From NCBI GenBank assembly GCA_023382975.1, contig JAHDXO010000005.1, positions 1 through 44,875 on the forward strand: a stretch of 44,875 nucleotides of DNA, given 5' to 3'. The DNA comes from Pirellulaceae bacterium. GTDB taxonomy: Bacteria; Planctomycetota; Planctomycetia; Pirellulales; Pirellulaceae. The stretch's first letter is position 1; every line of letters starts with the position of its first letter. The notes beneath the pieces are model-generated. The model searched no databases, was not told where the DNA came from, and was given only the letters and a program-made list of their open reading frames with translations. Made by a program: the position numbers and the translations under genes. Shown here piece by piece: positions 9,178-17,569 of this stretch.

Positions 9178-10914
9178 ATGGCGGCGATTTTTCGAGTGAA
9201 TATGAGCGATCTGTCGGTGTCCCGCGAGGAGACCGGCGAGATTTACCGCCATCTGGGTGGCCGAGCGTTGACGTCGGCCATCGTGGCCGATGAAGTGCCG
9301 CCCAACTGCCACCCGCTGTCGGCGGAGAACCGGTTGGTGCTAGCGCCCGGGCTGTTGACCGGAACCGGCGCACCTTGCTCGGGCCGACTGTCCGCGGGTG
9401 CCAAGAGCCCGTTGACGCACACCATCAAGGAAGCGAATTCGGGAGGGATGGCGGCGATTCATCTGAGTCTGTGCGGCGTCCAAGCCATCGTTGTCACAGG
9501 CCAGCCCGCGCCGGGAAAACTATACCGGCTGATCGTCACCCCGAAAGGCATTGCCATCGAGCCCGCGGACGATCTGGCCCGCATGGGTAATTACGACACG
9601 GTCGCGCGGCAGTACGAGCGGTTTGGCAACAAAGTGTCGTGTATGAGCATCGGGCCGGCGGGCGAAATGCGGTTGTCGGCGGCCACGATCGCGGTGACCG
9701 ATATCGAAGGCCGGCCGACTCGCCACTGCGGACGCGGCGGGTTGGGCGCGGTCATGGGCTCCAAGGGGATCAAGGTGATCGTCGTCGATCCGACGGACGG
9801 CCAGCGGCCTCGTCCCGTCGACGGCGTACAATTCAAGCAGGGCGTCGAGCGATTCAACACGGCGTTGATGGGGCATCCGCTGAGCGGCGAAGCGCTGCCC
9901 AAGTTCGGCACCAACGCGTTGGCCAACGTCTTGAACGCCGCGGGCGGCTATCCGACCCGCAATTTTCGCCAAGGTACGTTCGAGGGTGTCGAGCCGATCA
10001 GCGGCGAACACCAGCACGATGTGATCGTCGAGCGGGGCGGCAAGATCGCCCACGCTTGCCACCGAGGTTGCACCATCCGTTGCTCGCGGATCTACGTCGA
10101 TGAAAACGGGCAGTACGTCACGAAAGGCCCCGAATACGAGACCGTGTGGGCGCACGGTGCAAATTGCGGAATCGACGATTTGGACGCCATCGCCCGCATG
10201 GACCGCATCGACGACGACTTGGGGTTGGACACCATCGAGACCGGCGCGACGATCGCTGTGGCGATGGAAGCCGGGGTCATCCCGTTCGGCGATGCCGAGG
10301 GAGCGATTCGTCTGCTGGAGGAAGTGCGGCAGGGCACCGCGCTGGGCCGACTGATCGGCAGCGGCGCGGAAGTCGTGGGCAAGGCATACGGCCAAGTCCG
10401 GGTGCCTGTGGTCAAGGGCCAGGCGATTCCCGCCTACGACCCCCGAGCCGTTCAGGGGATCGGAGTGACATACGCGACATCCACGCAAGGCGCCGACCAC
10501 ACCGCTGGCTACGCCGTGTGCCAGAACGTGCTGGGCGTGGGCGGAACGGTCGATCCGCTCAGTCCGCAGAGCCAAGCCGAATTGAGCCGCAATCTGCAGA
10601 TCGCGACCACAGCGATCGATGCCACCGGGTTGTGTCTGTTTGTGGCCTTCGCGGTGCTGGACGATCCGACCACGATGCAGGGCATCTGCGAAATGTTGGG
10701 CGGGTATCTGGGACGCGAGATGACCGCCGACGAGTTTCTGGCGTTTGGCCGCAAGACGCTGGCCCGCGAACGTGCCTTCAACGCCGCGGCAGGCTTCACT
10801 CCCGCCGATGATCGTTTGCCGGGGTTCTTTCAGACCGAGAAGCTTCCACCACACAATATCACGTTCCAAGTTACCGACGAACAGTTGGACACCGTGCTGG
10901 CCGATTTGGATTGA
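9178..10914 (+). CDS. Aldehyde:ferredoxin oxidoreductase (tungsten/molybdopterin family)
   Basis: A 578-residue protein with the full-length AOR architecture. The N-terminal domain begins with AIFRVNMSDLSVSREE and contains LAPGLLTGTGAPCSGRLSAGAKSP, matching the bis-pterin cofactor-binding N-domain. The [4Fe-4S] ligands appear as Cys294, Cys298 and Cys302 in ACHRGCTIRCS, with the late cysteine at residue 486 in DATGLCLFV. The spacing is CX3CX3C rather than the CX2CX3C of Pyrococcus AOR, as I remember for some YdhV-like relatives. The family oxidises aldehydes to acids, or the reverse, with ferredoxin. The ATG at 9178 has an AGGAGG six bases upstream and is preferred over the ATG at 9145. No pterin-synthesis or ferredoxin gene is adjacent, so electron partner and substrate are unknown. 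It lies 44 bases after the symporter gene. Confidence 0.9.
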   Translation: MAAIFRVNMSDLSVSREETGEIYRHLGGRALTSAIVADEVPPNCHPLSAENRLVLAPGLLTGTGAPCSGRLSAGAKSPLTHTIKEANSGGMAAIHLSLCGVQAIVVTGQPAPGKLYRLIVTPKGIAIEPADDLARMGNYDTVARQYERFGNKVSCMSIGPAGEMRLSAATIAVTDIEGRPTRHCGRGGLGAVMGSKGIKVIVVDPTDGQRPRPVDGVQFKQGVERFNTALMGHPLSGEALPKFGTNALANVLNAAGGYPTRNFRQGTFEGVEPISGEHQHDVIVERGGKIAHACHRGCTIRCSRIYVDENGQYVTKGPEYETVWAHGANCGIDDLDAIARMDRIDDDLGLDTIETGATIAVAMEAGVIPFGDAEGAIRLLEEVRQGTALGRLIGSGAEVVGKAYGQVRVPVVKGQAIPAYDPRAVQGIGVTYATSTQGADHTAGYAVCQNVLGVGGTVDPLSPQSQAELSRNLQIATTAIDATGLCLFVAFAVLDDPTTMQGICEMLGGYLGREMTADEFLAFGRKTLARERAFNAAAGFTPADDRLPGFFQTEKLPPHNITFQVTDEQLDTVLADLD

Positions 10915-11207
10915 ACCAGACGGTCCAAAGGCCATTGCAGGCTCCGAACAATGATATATTCAACAAAGTTCACATGTTTCTCAGGAGTCGTGGTTCTGTG
11001 ATGCGGCACGAAATTCGCCGATTGCTGCTTGCGATGGAGGTTTCCGATTGTTAGTTTGATCGTCAGTTTGAATCAGCTCGGCAAGCCCAATCCGAGATCT
11101 ATCTGGCGGAACTTTCCTGGCCGCCGGGGGTTGGGTCAAGGTCAAAACGCTATTTGCAGAGCGTAATCAAGAGGGTGTTCTTGGTCTTTTCTTAAAGGAA
11201 CCGTCTT

Positions 11208-12230
11208 ATGGTGACACGTCGTCGTTTCGGCTTTACCCTGGTGGAGTTGTTGGTGGTGATCGCCATCATCGGGATTCTGGTCGCCCTGCTGCTGCCGGCG
11301 ATTCAGGCAGCTCGCGAGGCGGCCCGTCGTTCGCAGTGCGGCAACAATCTCAAGCAGATCGGTGTCTCGCTCCAGAACTACCACGACACGTACAAGCGTT
11401 TCCCGATCGGGGCTCGCAACGGCATCGGCAACAACTGGGGCGCGTCGTTCTATGTCGGGCTCTTGCCCTTTATGGAACAGCAGTCGTTGTTCGAGCGGTG
11501 GCCGTGGGCCACGAATACCTATCCCCAAGACGGCTATCCCGGCGGCAACGCCGCGTTGCGGGATGATACGATCGGCGTGAACATCCTCCGCGTGACGCTG
11601 CCCACACTCCGTTGTCCTTCGTCCGCGCTTCCTGAATTCAACACGGGCAACAACGAAGTCTACATGCCGTCGTACGCCGGCATCATGGGAGCGACCGACA
11701 ACCAAGGTCGATTCACTGAGGCCCGGGTGCGGCCCTGCTGTACTTGCTGCAATTCGGATGGCAGCACGCAGTTCGGCAACGGCTCGATCTCTGGCGGCGG
11801 AATGCTGCTGTTGAACGAATCGACGAAGATGTCGGGATGTACGGACGGGACCACCAACGTCTTCATTATCGGCGAGTTTTCAGGTTGGGCATTTTCCGGC
11901 ACCGCTCAACGCCACATCGACCGAGGTTGGCCTCACGGCTGGGCGATGGGAACCGGCCGCAGCGCCAAGGTTACCGGTGGTGGCGCCAGCGACGACATGC
12001 GGCCTTTCAACCTGGCCACCATCCGCTATCCAATCGGGACGCGGAATTGGGATTTGCCCGGCATTGCCTCGAACGGAGGTCCGAACAATCCCATGGTATC
12101 CGAGCATCCAGGCGGCGTTCAGGTTGCGTTCGTGGATGGCAGCGTGCGGTTCTTGGGCGACTCCACGAATCTGGAGTTACTCAAATTGCTGGCCACTCGT
12201 GACGACGGGAACGTGATCGAGTCGTATTGA
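11208..12230 (+). CDS. DUF1559 prepilin-like protein
   Basis: A 340-residue protein of the large DUF1559 family characteristic of planctomycetes. The N-terminus is a type IV prepilin/pseudopilin signal: basic leader, cleavage context FGFTLVELLVV with the conserved Phe and Glu+5, then a hydrophobic helix rich in I, L and A. Next comes the family segment AREAARRSQCGNNLKQIG and a large globular domain. The C-terminus carries the H-X9-DG signature (His in SEHPGG, then FVDGSVRFLGD). A Cys-rich patch, CCTCCNSDG, is unusual and may form disulfides. AAAGGAA lies about eight bases before the ATG. The 293 bases upstream contain no gene. The function of the family is not established; export by a type II secretion-like or pilin route is inferred. 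The following lipoprotein gene is a usual partner. Confidence 0.9.
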   Translation: MVTRRRFGFTLVELLVVIAIIGILVALLLPAIQAAREAARRSQCGNNLKQIGVSLQNYHDTYKRFPIGARNGIGNNWGASFYVGLLPFMEQQSLFERWPWATNTYPQDGYPGGNAALRDDTIGVNILRVTLPTLRCPSSALPEFNTGNNEVYMPSYAGIMGATDNQGRFTEARVRPCCTCCNSDGSTQFGNGSISGGGMLLLNESTKMSGCTDGTTNVFIIGEFSGWAFSGTAQRHIDRGWPHGWAMGTGRSAKVTGGGASDDMRPFNLATIRYPIGTRNWDLPGIASNGGPNNPMVSEHPGGVQVAFVDGSVRFLGDSTNLELLKLLATRDDGNVIESY

Positions 12231-12319
12231 ACGACCGCAGCGGAGCCAGTCCTATTTTTCGTCGCCTCGTGTCAAGCCTCTGACCGGGGCGGTGTTCCTC
12301 GAGCATGAAAGAAGTCACG

Positions 12320-12787
12320 ATGAATCGCAGGGTCAGGTTGTACGGAAGTTTGGGGCGCTGGGGCGTCCTGTTATTTCTTGTGACCGTTGTCACAGGTTGT
12401 TCCGGGGGCGGCTACTCGGGACCGACGGGCACCGTCAACGGAACGGTGAATCGGGCAGAAAAACCGGTGCCGGCGGGATGCCGGGTCTCCTTCGTGTCGG
12501 ATGGGGGATTCACGGCGACGGGGCAAGTCGACGGCAGCGGCAAGTACACGCTGGCCAGCGTCGGCACGTCAGCCATCCCCGCGGCGACGTACAAGGTGAC
12601 CGTTACTCCGCCACCCGAACGCGAGCTTTCCGAAGCCGAGTACGAGGAAGCGATGGCCAACGGCACGATCGGCACTCCGGGGCCGGCCGCCGAGTTAATT
12701 CCCGCGAAATACCAGAATCTGGCGACAAGCGGACTTTCCTTCGAAGTGAAGGCGGGTTCCAACACGATCGACATCCAATTGGAATGA
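12320..12787 (+). CDS. Small lipoprotein, carboxypeptidase-regulatory-like fold
   Basis: A 155-residue precursor with a lipoprotein signal peptide ending VVTGC, so the mature protein starts with a lipidated cysteine followed by SGGGYSGP. The body has the pattern GTVNGTVNRAEKPVPAGCRVSF...DGSGKYTLASV...AATYKVTV, a transthyretin-like/CnaB-like beta-sandwich common in planctomycete lipoproteins next to DUF1559 genes. Downstream of it is an acidic helix (ELSEAEYEEAMANG). An alternative start at 12305 would add five residues. It is anchored to a membrane facing the periplasm; the role is unknown. It follows the DUF1559 gene by 89 bases and precedes the TPR gene by 19, suggesting a shared transcript. 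Confidence 0.75.
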   Translation: MNRRVRLYGSLGRWGVLLFLVTVVTGCSGGGYSGPTGTVNGTVNRAEKPVPAGCRVSFVSDGGFTATGQVDGSGKYTLASVGTSAIPAATYKVTVTPPPERELSEAEYEEAMANGTIGTPGPAAELIPAKYQNLATSGLSFEVKAGSNTIDIQLE

Positions 12788-12806
12788 TCCAACAGGCTGG
12801 CTAGTC

Positions 12807-14180
12807 ATGTTACGAGCCGCAGGTCGGCGTGCGAGCCCTTGGTGGATCGGCGCGGCGTTCTTCGCGAGCCTGGCGGCTTTCGCCGTTTGGTACTTCGTCA
12901 CGAAATGCGGGACTGGCTGGCCGACCGCGACCGAGTCGGCGGTGAGCGGCGACGACACCGCCGCCGGGTCGCCGGACCGTTCGCCGATTGCACCGCTACT
13001 GGACGACACGCGACAAACGGCGGCTTCGCTGTTGGAACGCTTTCCGGACGATCCACGCGTTTGGGATGTGGCAGGGCGTTTGCGGTATCTGCAAGGCGAC
13101 ACGATCGCTGCCGTCGAAATGTGGGAGAAGTGCTTGCAGATCGAGCCGCAGTATCTGGAGGCTCGGATTGCGATCGGCACACTGCAGTTTGAGTCGGGCC
13201 GTTTCGCCGACGCCGAGCAGACGCTGCTGGCCGCCTTTCTGCAAGCGCCGGCGAACGGGCGAGCCGCCTATGTGCTGGCCAGCACGCTATTGAATCAGGG
13301 GAAGCTGGAAGAAACGGTCGAGGTGCTGCAAGGCCACCTGTCGATTGATCCGCAGTCGCTTCCCAGCCAAGTGCTGCTGGGGCAAACGCTGCTGCAGCAG
13401 AAGCGGCCCGCGGCCGCCAAGGAATGCTACCTCGCCGCGACTCGACTTGCACCCACCTACGCCAATGCCTGGTTTGGCTTGGCCACGGCTTGCAGCCGGC
13501 TGGGCCAGACGGAGGAAGCGGCCGAGTATCGTCGGAAATTCCAGCAGTTGCAGCGGAACGAGTTGCAGCAGGGCATGGACCAGACGCGAGGCTACAGCGA
13601 CCTGCGGACGACGGGGGAAACGGTCGCCGAAGTCTACGTGACGGCGGGCCGGATCTACCAAGAGCGCGGCGATGACGCCGACGCCGAGCGGCACTGGCAA
13701 CGCGCGTTGACGCTGGACGACGCGAATCTCGAAGCCCGGATGGAATTGGCGCAACTGTACCAGCGGCAGAACCGTCCTCGCGAAACGCTCGCTGTCTTGT
13801 CGCCGCTACGGGAATCCCGACCCGACGATCCGCGACTGTGGCTGGAAACAGGCCGATTGCACGCCCGACTGGACCAATTCGAACTTGCCGACCAGGCGTT
13901 TGCGCGCGTTGTCGAGTTGACTCCCGAGTCGGCTCAGGGGTACGCGGCTCGGGCCGAATTGCGAGTACAATGCCAACGCGACGCTGCGGAAGCGGTGCAG
14001 TTTGCCCGACAGGCGGTCGAACGCCAGCCGAGCGGTCCGCACTATTACCTGCTGAGTGTTGCCGCGGAACAGCAGGGCGACCGGTCGTTGGCGATCGACT
14101 CGCTCCAACAAGCCATATCCGCCGACCCGGGCAATCCGCAGTACCAGCGGCGATACCACTTGCTCCGCACGCCGAGGTGA
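12807..14180 (+). CDS. Membrane-anchored TPR protein
   Basis: A 457-residue protein with one N-terminal transmembrane helix (IGAAFFASLAAFAVWYF) and an extracytoplasmic region built of tetratricopeptide repeats. Repeat signatures include LQGDTIAAVEMWEKCLQIEPQYLEARIAIG, SGRFADAEQTLLAAFLQAP, LNQGKLEETVEVLQGHLSIDPQ, AWFGLATACSRLGQTEEA and ADAERHWQRALTLDDANLEARMEL. At least nine or ten repeats seem present. Such proteins are scaffolds for protein-protein contacts. The next gene starts one base after this stop codon, and TPR/CRTAC1 pairs are recurrent in planctomycetes, so the two products probably work together. No strong ribosome binding site is visible, which fits translational coupling to the lipoprotein gene. 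Confidence 0.8.
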   Translation: MLRAAGRRASPWWIGAAFFASLAAFAVWYFVTKCGTGWPTATESAVSGDDTAAGSPDRSPIAPLLDDTRQTAASLLERFPDDPRVWDVAGRLRYLQGDTIAAVEMWEKCLQIEPQYLEARIAIGTLQFESGRFADAEQTLLAAFLQAPANGRAAYVLASTLLNQGKLEETVEVLQGHLSIDPQSLPSQVLLGQTLLQQKRPAAAKECYLAATRLAPTYANAWFGLATACSRLGQTEEAAEYRRKFQQLQRNELQQGMDQTRGYSDLRTTGETVAEVYVTAGRIYQERGDDADAERHWQRALTLDDANLEARMELAQLYQRQNRPRETLAVLSPLRESRPDDPRLWLETGRLHARLDQFELADQAFARVVELTPESAQGYAARAELRVQCQRDAAEAVQFARQAVERQPSGPHYYLLSVAAEQQGDRSLAIDSLQQAISADPGNPQYQRRYHLLRTPR

Positions 14181-14181
14181 A

Positions 14182-15882
14182 ATGGCCGCTGTATTCTCCC
14201 GATCAGCAACGCGCAAGATCGTCCTGGCCGCTCTGGCAACTGCCCTTGCGTTGGCCGCGTTCTGGCGTGCACGTCCCGCCCCGGCGCCGATTACGCTGAT
14301 CGACGTAACCCAGCGTGTTGGCATCGAATTTCGTCACACCGACGGCGGATTTGGCCAGCGGTACATCATGGAGACCGTCACCGCCGGTCTGGCTTTGTTC
14401 GACTACGATGGAGACGGGCTGATTGACATCTATCTGCTGAACGGTGCGCCGCTGTCGAACGACGCGTCCGCCGCAACGTTCCGAAACGCCCTGTATCGCA
14501 ATCTGGGCAATTGGCAGTTCGCCGACGTGACCGATCGAGCCGGTGTGGGCGATCGCGGATACGGATTGGGCGTAACCGTGGGCGACTACAACAACGATGG
14601 CTACCCCGATCTGTTCCTGAACAATTACGGCCCCAACGTTCTGTACCGCAACAACGGCGACGGTACGTTCACCGATGTCACGGAACTGGCCGGATTGGCC
14701 GGCGGAGACGAAGTGGGGGCCGGAGCGGCTTTCTTCGACGCCGACGGCGATGGCGACCTGGACTTGTACGTGGCGAACTACTTGGAGTTCTCCCGCGAGC
14801 AGCACGTCGCCAAGACCGTCCGCGGAGTGCCGGTCTATGAAAGTCCCAAGGTCCATCCGCCGGCGCAGGACCGTTTCTACCGCAACCAGGGTGACGGCAC
14901 GTTTGTGGACGCGACGGACGAGGCTGGGATCGGCGGCCATGTTGGCTGGGGGATGGGGATCGTGGCCGCGGACTTCGACAACGACGGCGACACCGACGTA
15001 TTCGTCGCCAACGACGTGGCCGAGAACTTTCTGTTTGTCAACGACGGAACGGGATGCTTCGAAGAAGCCGGTTTGCTGGCCGGCGTCGCCTACGACTTGT
15101 ACGGCAGTCCGCAAGGCAGCATGGGAGTGGAGTGCGGCGACTACGACAACGACGGATGGTTGGATTTCTACCAGACTTCCTATCAACTGCAGCATGCCGT
15201 CTTGTACCGCAACCGTGGCGACGGCCAATTCGAGGATGTGACGTTGACCAGCGGCGCCGGTGCGGGGACCTATGCTCATGTTACGTGGGGCATCGGACTG
15301 GTGGACTTCGACAACGACGGGCATCGGGATTTGTTCGTGGCTCGCGGACATTTGCAGGACCGCGTGGAAGAGTTCGACCCCACGACTCGGTACGCCGCTC
15401 CGAATGTCCTGCTCCGCAACACGGGCGACGGGCGGTTCGAGGACATTTCGACGCTCGCCGGGGACGGACTGCGGGCCAGCCACAGCAGTCGCGGCGCCGC
15501 GTTCGACGATCTGGACGGCGATGGCCGAGTCGATGCAGTCATTGCTAATTCCCGAACGGCGCCCACGGTTCTGCGGAACGACTCGCGCACGCGGAACCAC
15601 TTCCTGCAAATCGAACTGGTCGGCACCCGTTCGCCCCGCGATGGAACAGGGGCACAAGTTCGCGTGACCGCCGGCCAGCAGATGTGGGTGGCCGAGGTCC
15701 ACAGCGGACGCAGCTATCAGAGCCACTTCGGCTCGCGCCTGCAATTCGGGCTGGGCACGCACGGCCGATCCGATTCCATCAACGTGCGCTGGCCGTCCGG
15801 CGAAGTCACGGTCGTCGAGAGCATCGACGCGGATCGGCGCGTGAAGATCGTCGAAGGCCGCGAGGGCTTCGTCCAGCGATGA
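14182..15882 (+). CDS. CRTAC1-family FG-GAP/ASPIC-UnbV protein
   Basis: A 566-residue protein with an N-terminal hydrophobic export/anchor helix (IVLAALATALALAAFW). It then has at least six FG-GAP/VCBS-type calcium-binding beta-propeller blades, each with a DxDxDGxxD-like loop, for example FDYDGDGLIDIYL, GDYNNDGYPDLFL, FDADGDGDLDLYV, ADFDNDGDTDVFV, GDYDNDGWLDFY and VDFDNDGHRDLFV. The C-terminal ~90 residues form the ASPIC/UnbV domain (NHFLQIELVGTRS...GLGTHGRSDSINVRWPSG). The protein acts outside the cytoplasm, probably as a calcium-stabilised adhesion or binding module; biochemical function is unknown. The ATG at 14182 lies one base after the TPR stop, implying coupled translation. A longer in-frame start at 14056 would overlap the TPR gene by over 120 bases and is not favoured. 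Confidence 0.9.
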   Translation: MAAVFSRSATRKIVLAALATALALAAFWRARPAPAPITLIDVTQRVGIEFRHTDGGFGQRYIMETVTAGLALFDYDGDGLIDIYLLNGAPLSNDASAATFRNALYRNLGNWQFADVTDRAGVGDRGYGLGVTVGDYNNDGYPDLFLNNYGPNVLYRNNGDGTFTDVTELAGLAGGDEVGAGAAFFDADGDGDLDLYVANYLEFSREQHVAKTVRGVPVYESPKVHPPAQDRFYRNQGDGTFVDATDEAGIGGHVGWGMGIVAADFDNDGDTDVFVANDVAENFLFVNDGTGCFEEAGLLAGVAYDLYGSPQGSMGVECGDYDNDGWLDFYQTSYQLQHAVLYRNRGDGQFEDVTLTSGAGAGTYAHVTWGIGLVDFDNDGHRDLFVARGHLQDRVEEFDPTTRYAAPNVLLRNTGDGRFEDISTLAGDGLRASHSSRGAAFDDLDGDGRVDAVIANSRTAPTVLRNDSRTRNHFLQIELVGTRSPRDGTGAQVRVTAGQQMWVAEVHSGRSYQSHFGSRLQFGLGTHGRSDSINVRWPSGEVTVVESIDADRRVKIVEGREGFVQR

Positions 15883-15948
15883 CGTTGTCAGGCCGCGACG
15901 CACCCGCAAACTGCAAGTCCGCAAGTTTCTCGCTCGAAGCGGTTGGCC

Positions 15949-15977
15949 TTGAGCCGTTCGCCGAATTCGGCTATGTA
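15949..15977 (+). promoter_or_regulatory. Weak candidate sigma-70 promoter for the SH3 gene
   Basis: TTGAGC at 15949-15954, a 17-base spacer, then TATGTA at 15972-15977. Four of six and three of six positions match consensus. The SH3 gene starts about 36 bases after the implied transcription start. Cotranscription from the CRTAC1 gene is also possible. Confidence 0.3.
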
Positions 15978-16019
15978 ACGGCGCCTCGTTTTCCCAACGC
16001 GACATCGCGAGTCGGCGCC

Positions 16020-17438
16020 ATGCGTGATGCTGGTTTAGTCTGGTTCATCGTAGTGATTTCAGGTGGAATCCCCTGCTTCGGCCAGGAAACGTTCCCGTAT
16101 CAAGTGACCTTGGGCCAAGGCCGGATCGATGTGCGCAGTGGACCTGGTACGTCCTTCTATGTAACGGGCCACCTTTCCGAGGGCGATTCGATCGAAGTGT
16201 ACCGGCACCACGAAGACGGATGGCTCGGAATTCGTCCGCCGGCGGGAAGTTTCAGTTGGGTGCCTGCCGACCGCCTATCGGCCGCGGATCAAGCTAGCAT
16301 CGCTCGAGTGATACGCGAGGACACCATCTGTCGTGTCGGCTCGCAAGTGGCCGAAGTCGATCAGCATGTCGGGCAGATCTACTTGGACAAGGATGAACGC
16401 GTCCAGTTGCTGGACCAGCCAGCGGTGGAAACCCGGACGGCAGGCCAGTTGGAACGCGAAGGCTGGCGCCGGATCTCGCCTCCAGCGGGCGAATTTCGAT
16501 GGGTGCGGGCCAGCGACGTCAAGGCGTCCACAAAACCTCGGATCGACCGACCGGCGCAGATATCCGCGTCCGAGCCGGCCGATCCGAACCCGTCGGCACC
16601 AACCGTTCGACAAGCGGCCCATTGGCAGCAGCCGCCCGTGGAGCCCGGTGGGCTCACAACCGCTCAAGTCATCCAGGCGGTCGCCGTCCAAACGCCGGAC
16701 GAGCCGGTGCAGGAATCAAGCGAAACGGAGCCGACCGAATCGGACTCGCGAGGCGAGGAAGGCGATTCGCCAGCGGCGGAAACCGAATCCAACTGGGCTG
16801 CCCGAGGAACCGACAGCAAGTCGTCGGCGTTCGTGGAGAAACCGCTGGAAGGAAATGAACCGGGCGATTCGGCGGCTGGGTGGTCAGCCCAGCGAGGCGC
16901 GTCGCTGGACGATCTGCTGGACGTCGAGATGCGTCTGGCCATGACGGCGGCGCGGGAGATCCACCACTGGCGTCTCCAGCCGTTGCGCGACCGGATCGAA
17001 TCGCTTCAGCCCCAATTGAAGACCGACGCCCAGCGCGAACATGCGAAAGTTCTGCTGGACCGAATCGCCGAATACGAAACTCTGCAGAACCGCTTCGCCG
17101 TCGCGGGCGAGAGTGGTCCGCTGCCTGGGATCGCGGTTTCCGGACAGCGGACCGGGGCCGTCGGTCCGCCCGGATGGGAAGACAGTCTGCTCAGCCGCTT
17201 CGACGGCAGTGGCTGGCTGGTTCCCGTCCATTCGGCTCGCCGCGTCGCGCCGCCGTATGCGTTGCTGGATGCAGAAGGCGAAGTGCTGTTCTACGTGGCG
17301 CCGTCGCCGGGGCTGAATCTGCACCGCTCGTTGCGCAAGCGAGTGGGGATCTACGGCCAACGAACCGTGCATGAATCGCTGAACAAGCCATTGATCGCCG
17401 CGGAACGCGTCGTCGATCTCGGACGGCACTTGCACTGA
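16020..17438 (+). CDS. Secreted bacterial SH3-domain protein
   Basis: A 472-residue precursor with a Sec signal peptide (VWFIVVISGGIPCFG, cleavage near GQETFPYQ). Residues ~28-95 form a bacterial SH3 domain (GRIDVRSGPGTSFYVTGHLSEGDSIEVY...DGWLGIRPP...FSWVPADRL). A second, more divergent copy follows at ~110-185 (TICRVGSQ...DERVQLL...EGWRRISPPAGEFRWVRASDV). The middle (~185-300) is disordered, acidic and rich in Pro, Ser and Glu. The C-terminal part has a helical hairpin (IHHWRLQPLRDRIESLQPQLK) and a short beta domain ending in a segment that mentions an alanine-rich dipeptide loop. SH3 domains of this type usually bind peptidoglycan or glycans, so an envelope role is inferred. No ribosome binding site is obvious at the ATG; the signal peptide decides the start. 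Confidence 0.75.
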   Translation: MRDAGLVWFIVVISGGIPCFGQETFPYQVTLGQGRIDVRSGPGTSFYVTGHLSEGDSIEVYRHHEDGWLGIRPPAGSFSWVPADRLSAADQASIARVIREDTICRVGSQVAEVDQHVGQIYLDKDERVQLLDQPAVETRTAGQLEREGWRRISPPAGEFRWVRASDVKASTKPRIDRPAQISASEPADPNPSAPTVRQAAHWQQPPVEPGGLTTAQVIQAVAVQTPDEPVQESSETEPTESDSRGEEGDSPAAETESNWAARGTDSKSSAFVEKPLEGNEPGDSAAGWSAQRGASLDDLLDVEMRLAMTAAREIHHWRLQPLRDRIESLQPQLKTDAQREHAKVLLDRIAEYETLQNRFAVAGESGPLPGIAVSGQRTGAVGPPGWEDSLLSRFDGSGWLVPVHSARRVAPPYALLDAEGEVLFYVAPSPGLNLHRSLRKRVGIYGQRTVHESLNKPLIAAERVVDLGRHLH

Positions 17439-17569
17439 GGACCGGCGAAACAACTGCCGTCGGATTTGGTTGGTCGGTACGCAACGGCAGCGGCGTCGGG
17501 AGTCGTCTTCGGTTTGCGACATTCCTCGTGGATGACGCCTTCTCCGAAAACGACTCCCGCCCCCTTCCG

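Noticed and set aside
10935..10963. Sigma-70 promoter for the DUF1559 gene (TTGCAG ... TATATT)
   Set aside because: The spacing is about 14 bases, too short for a typical promoter, and the site is over 240 bases from the ATG.
14203..16005. Minus-strand 600-codon frame opposite the CRTAC1 gene
   Set aside because: Antisense of calcium-loop repeats gives the low-complexity Val/Val-rich pattern seen; no independent support.
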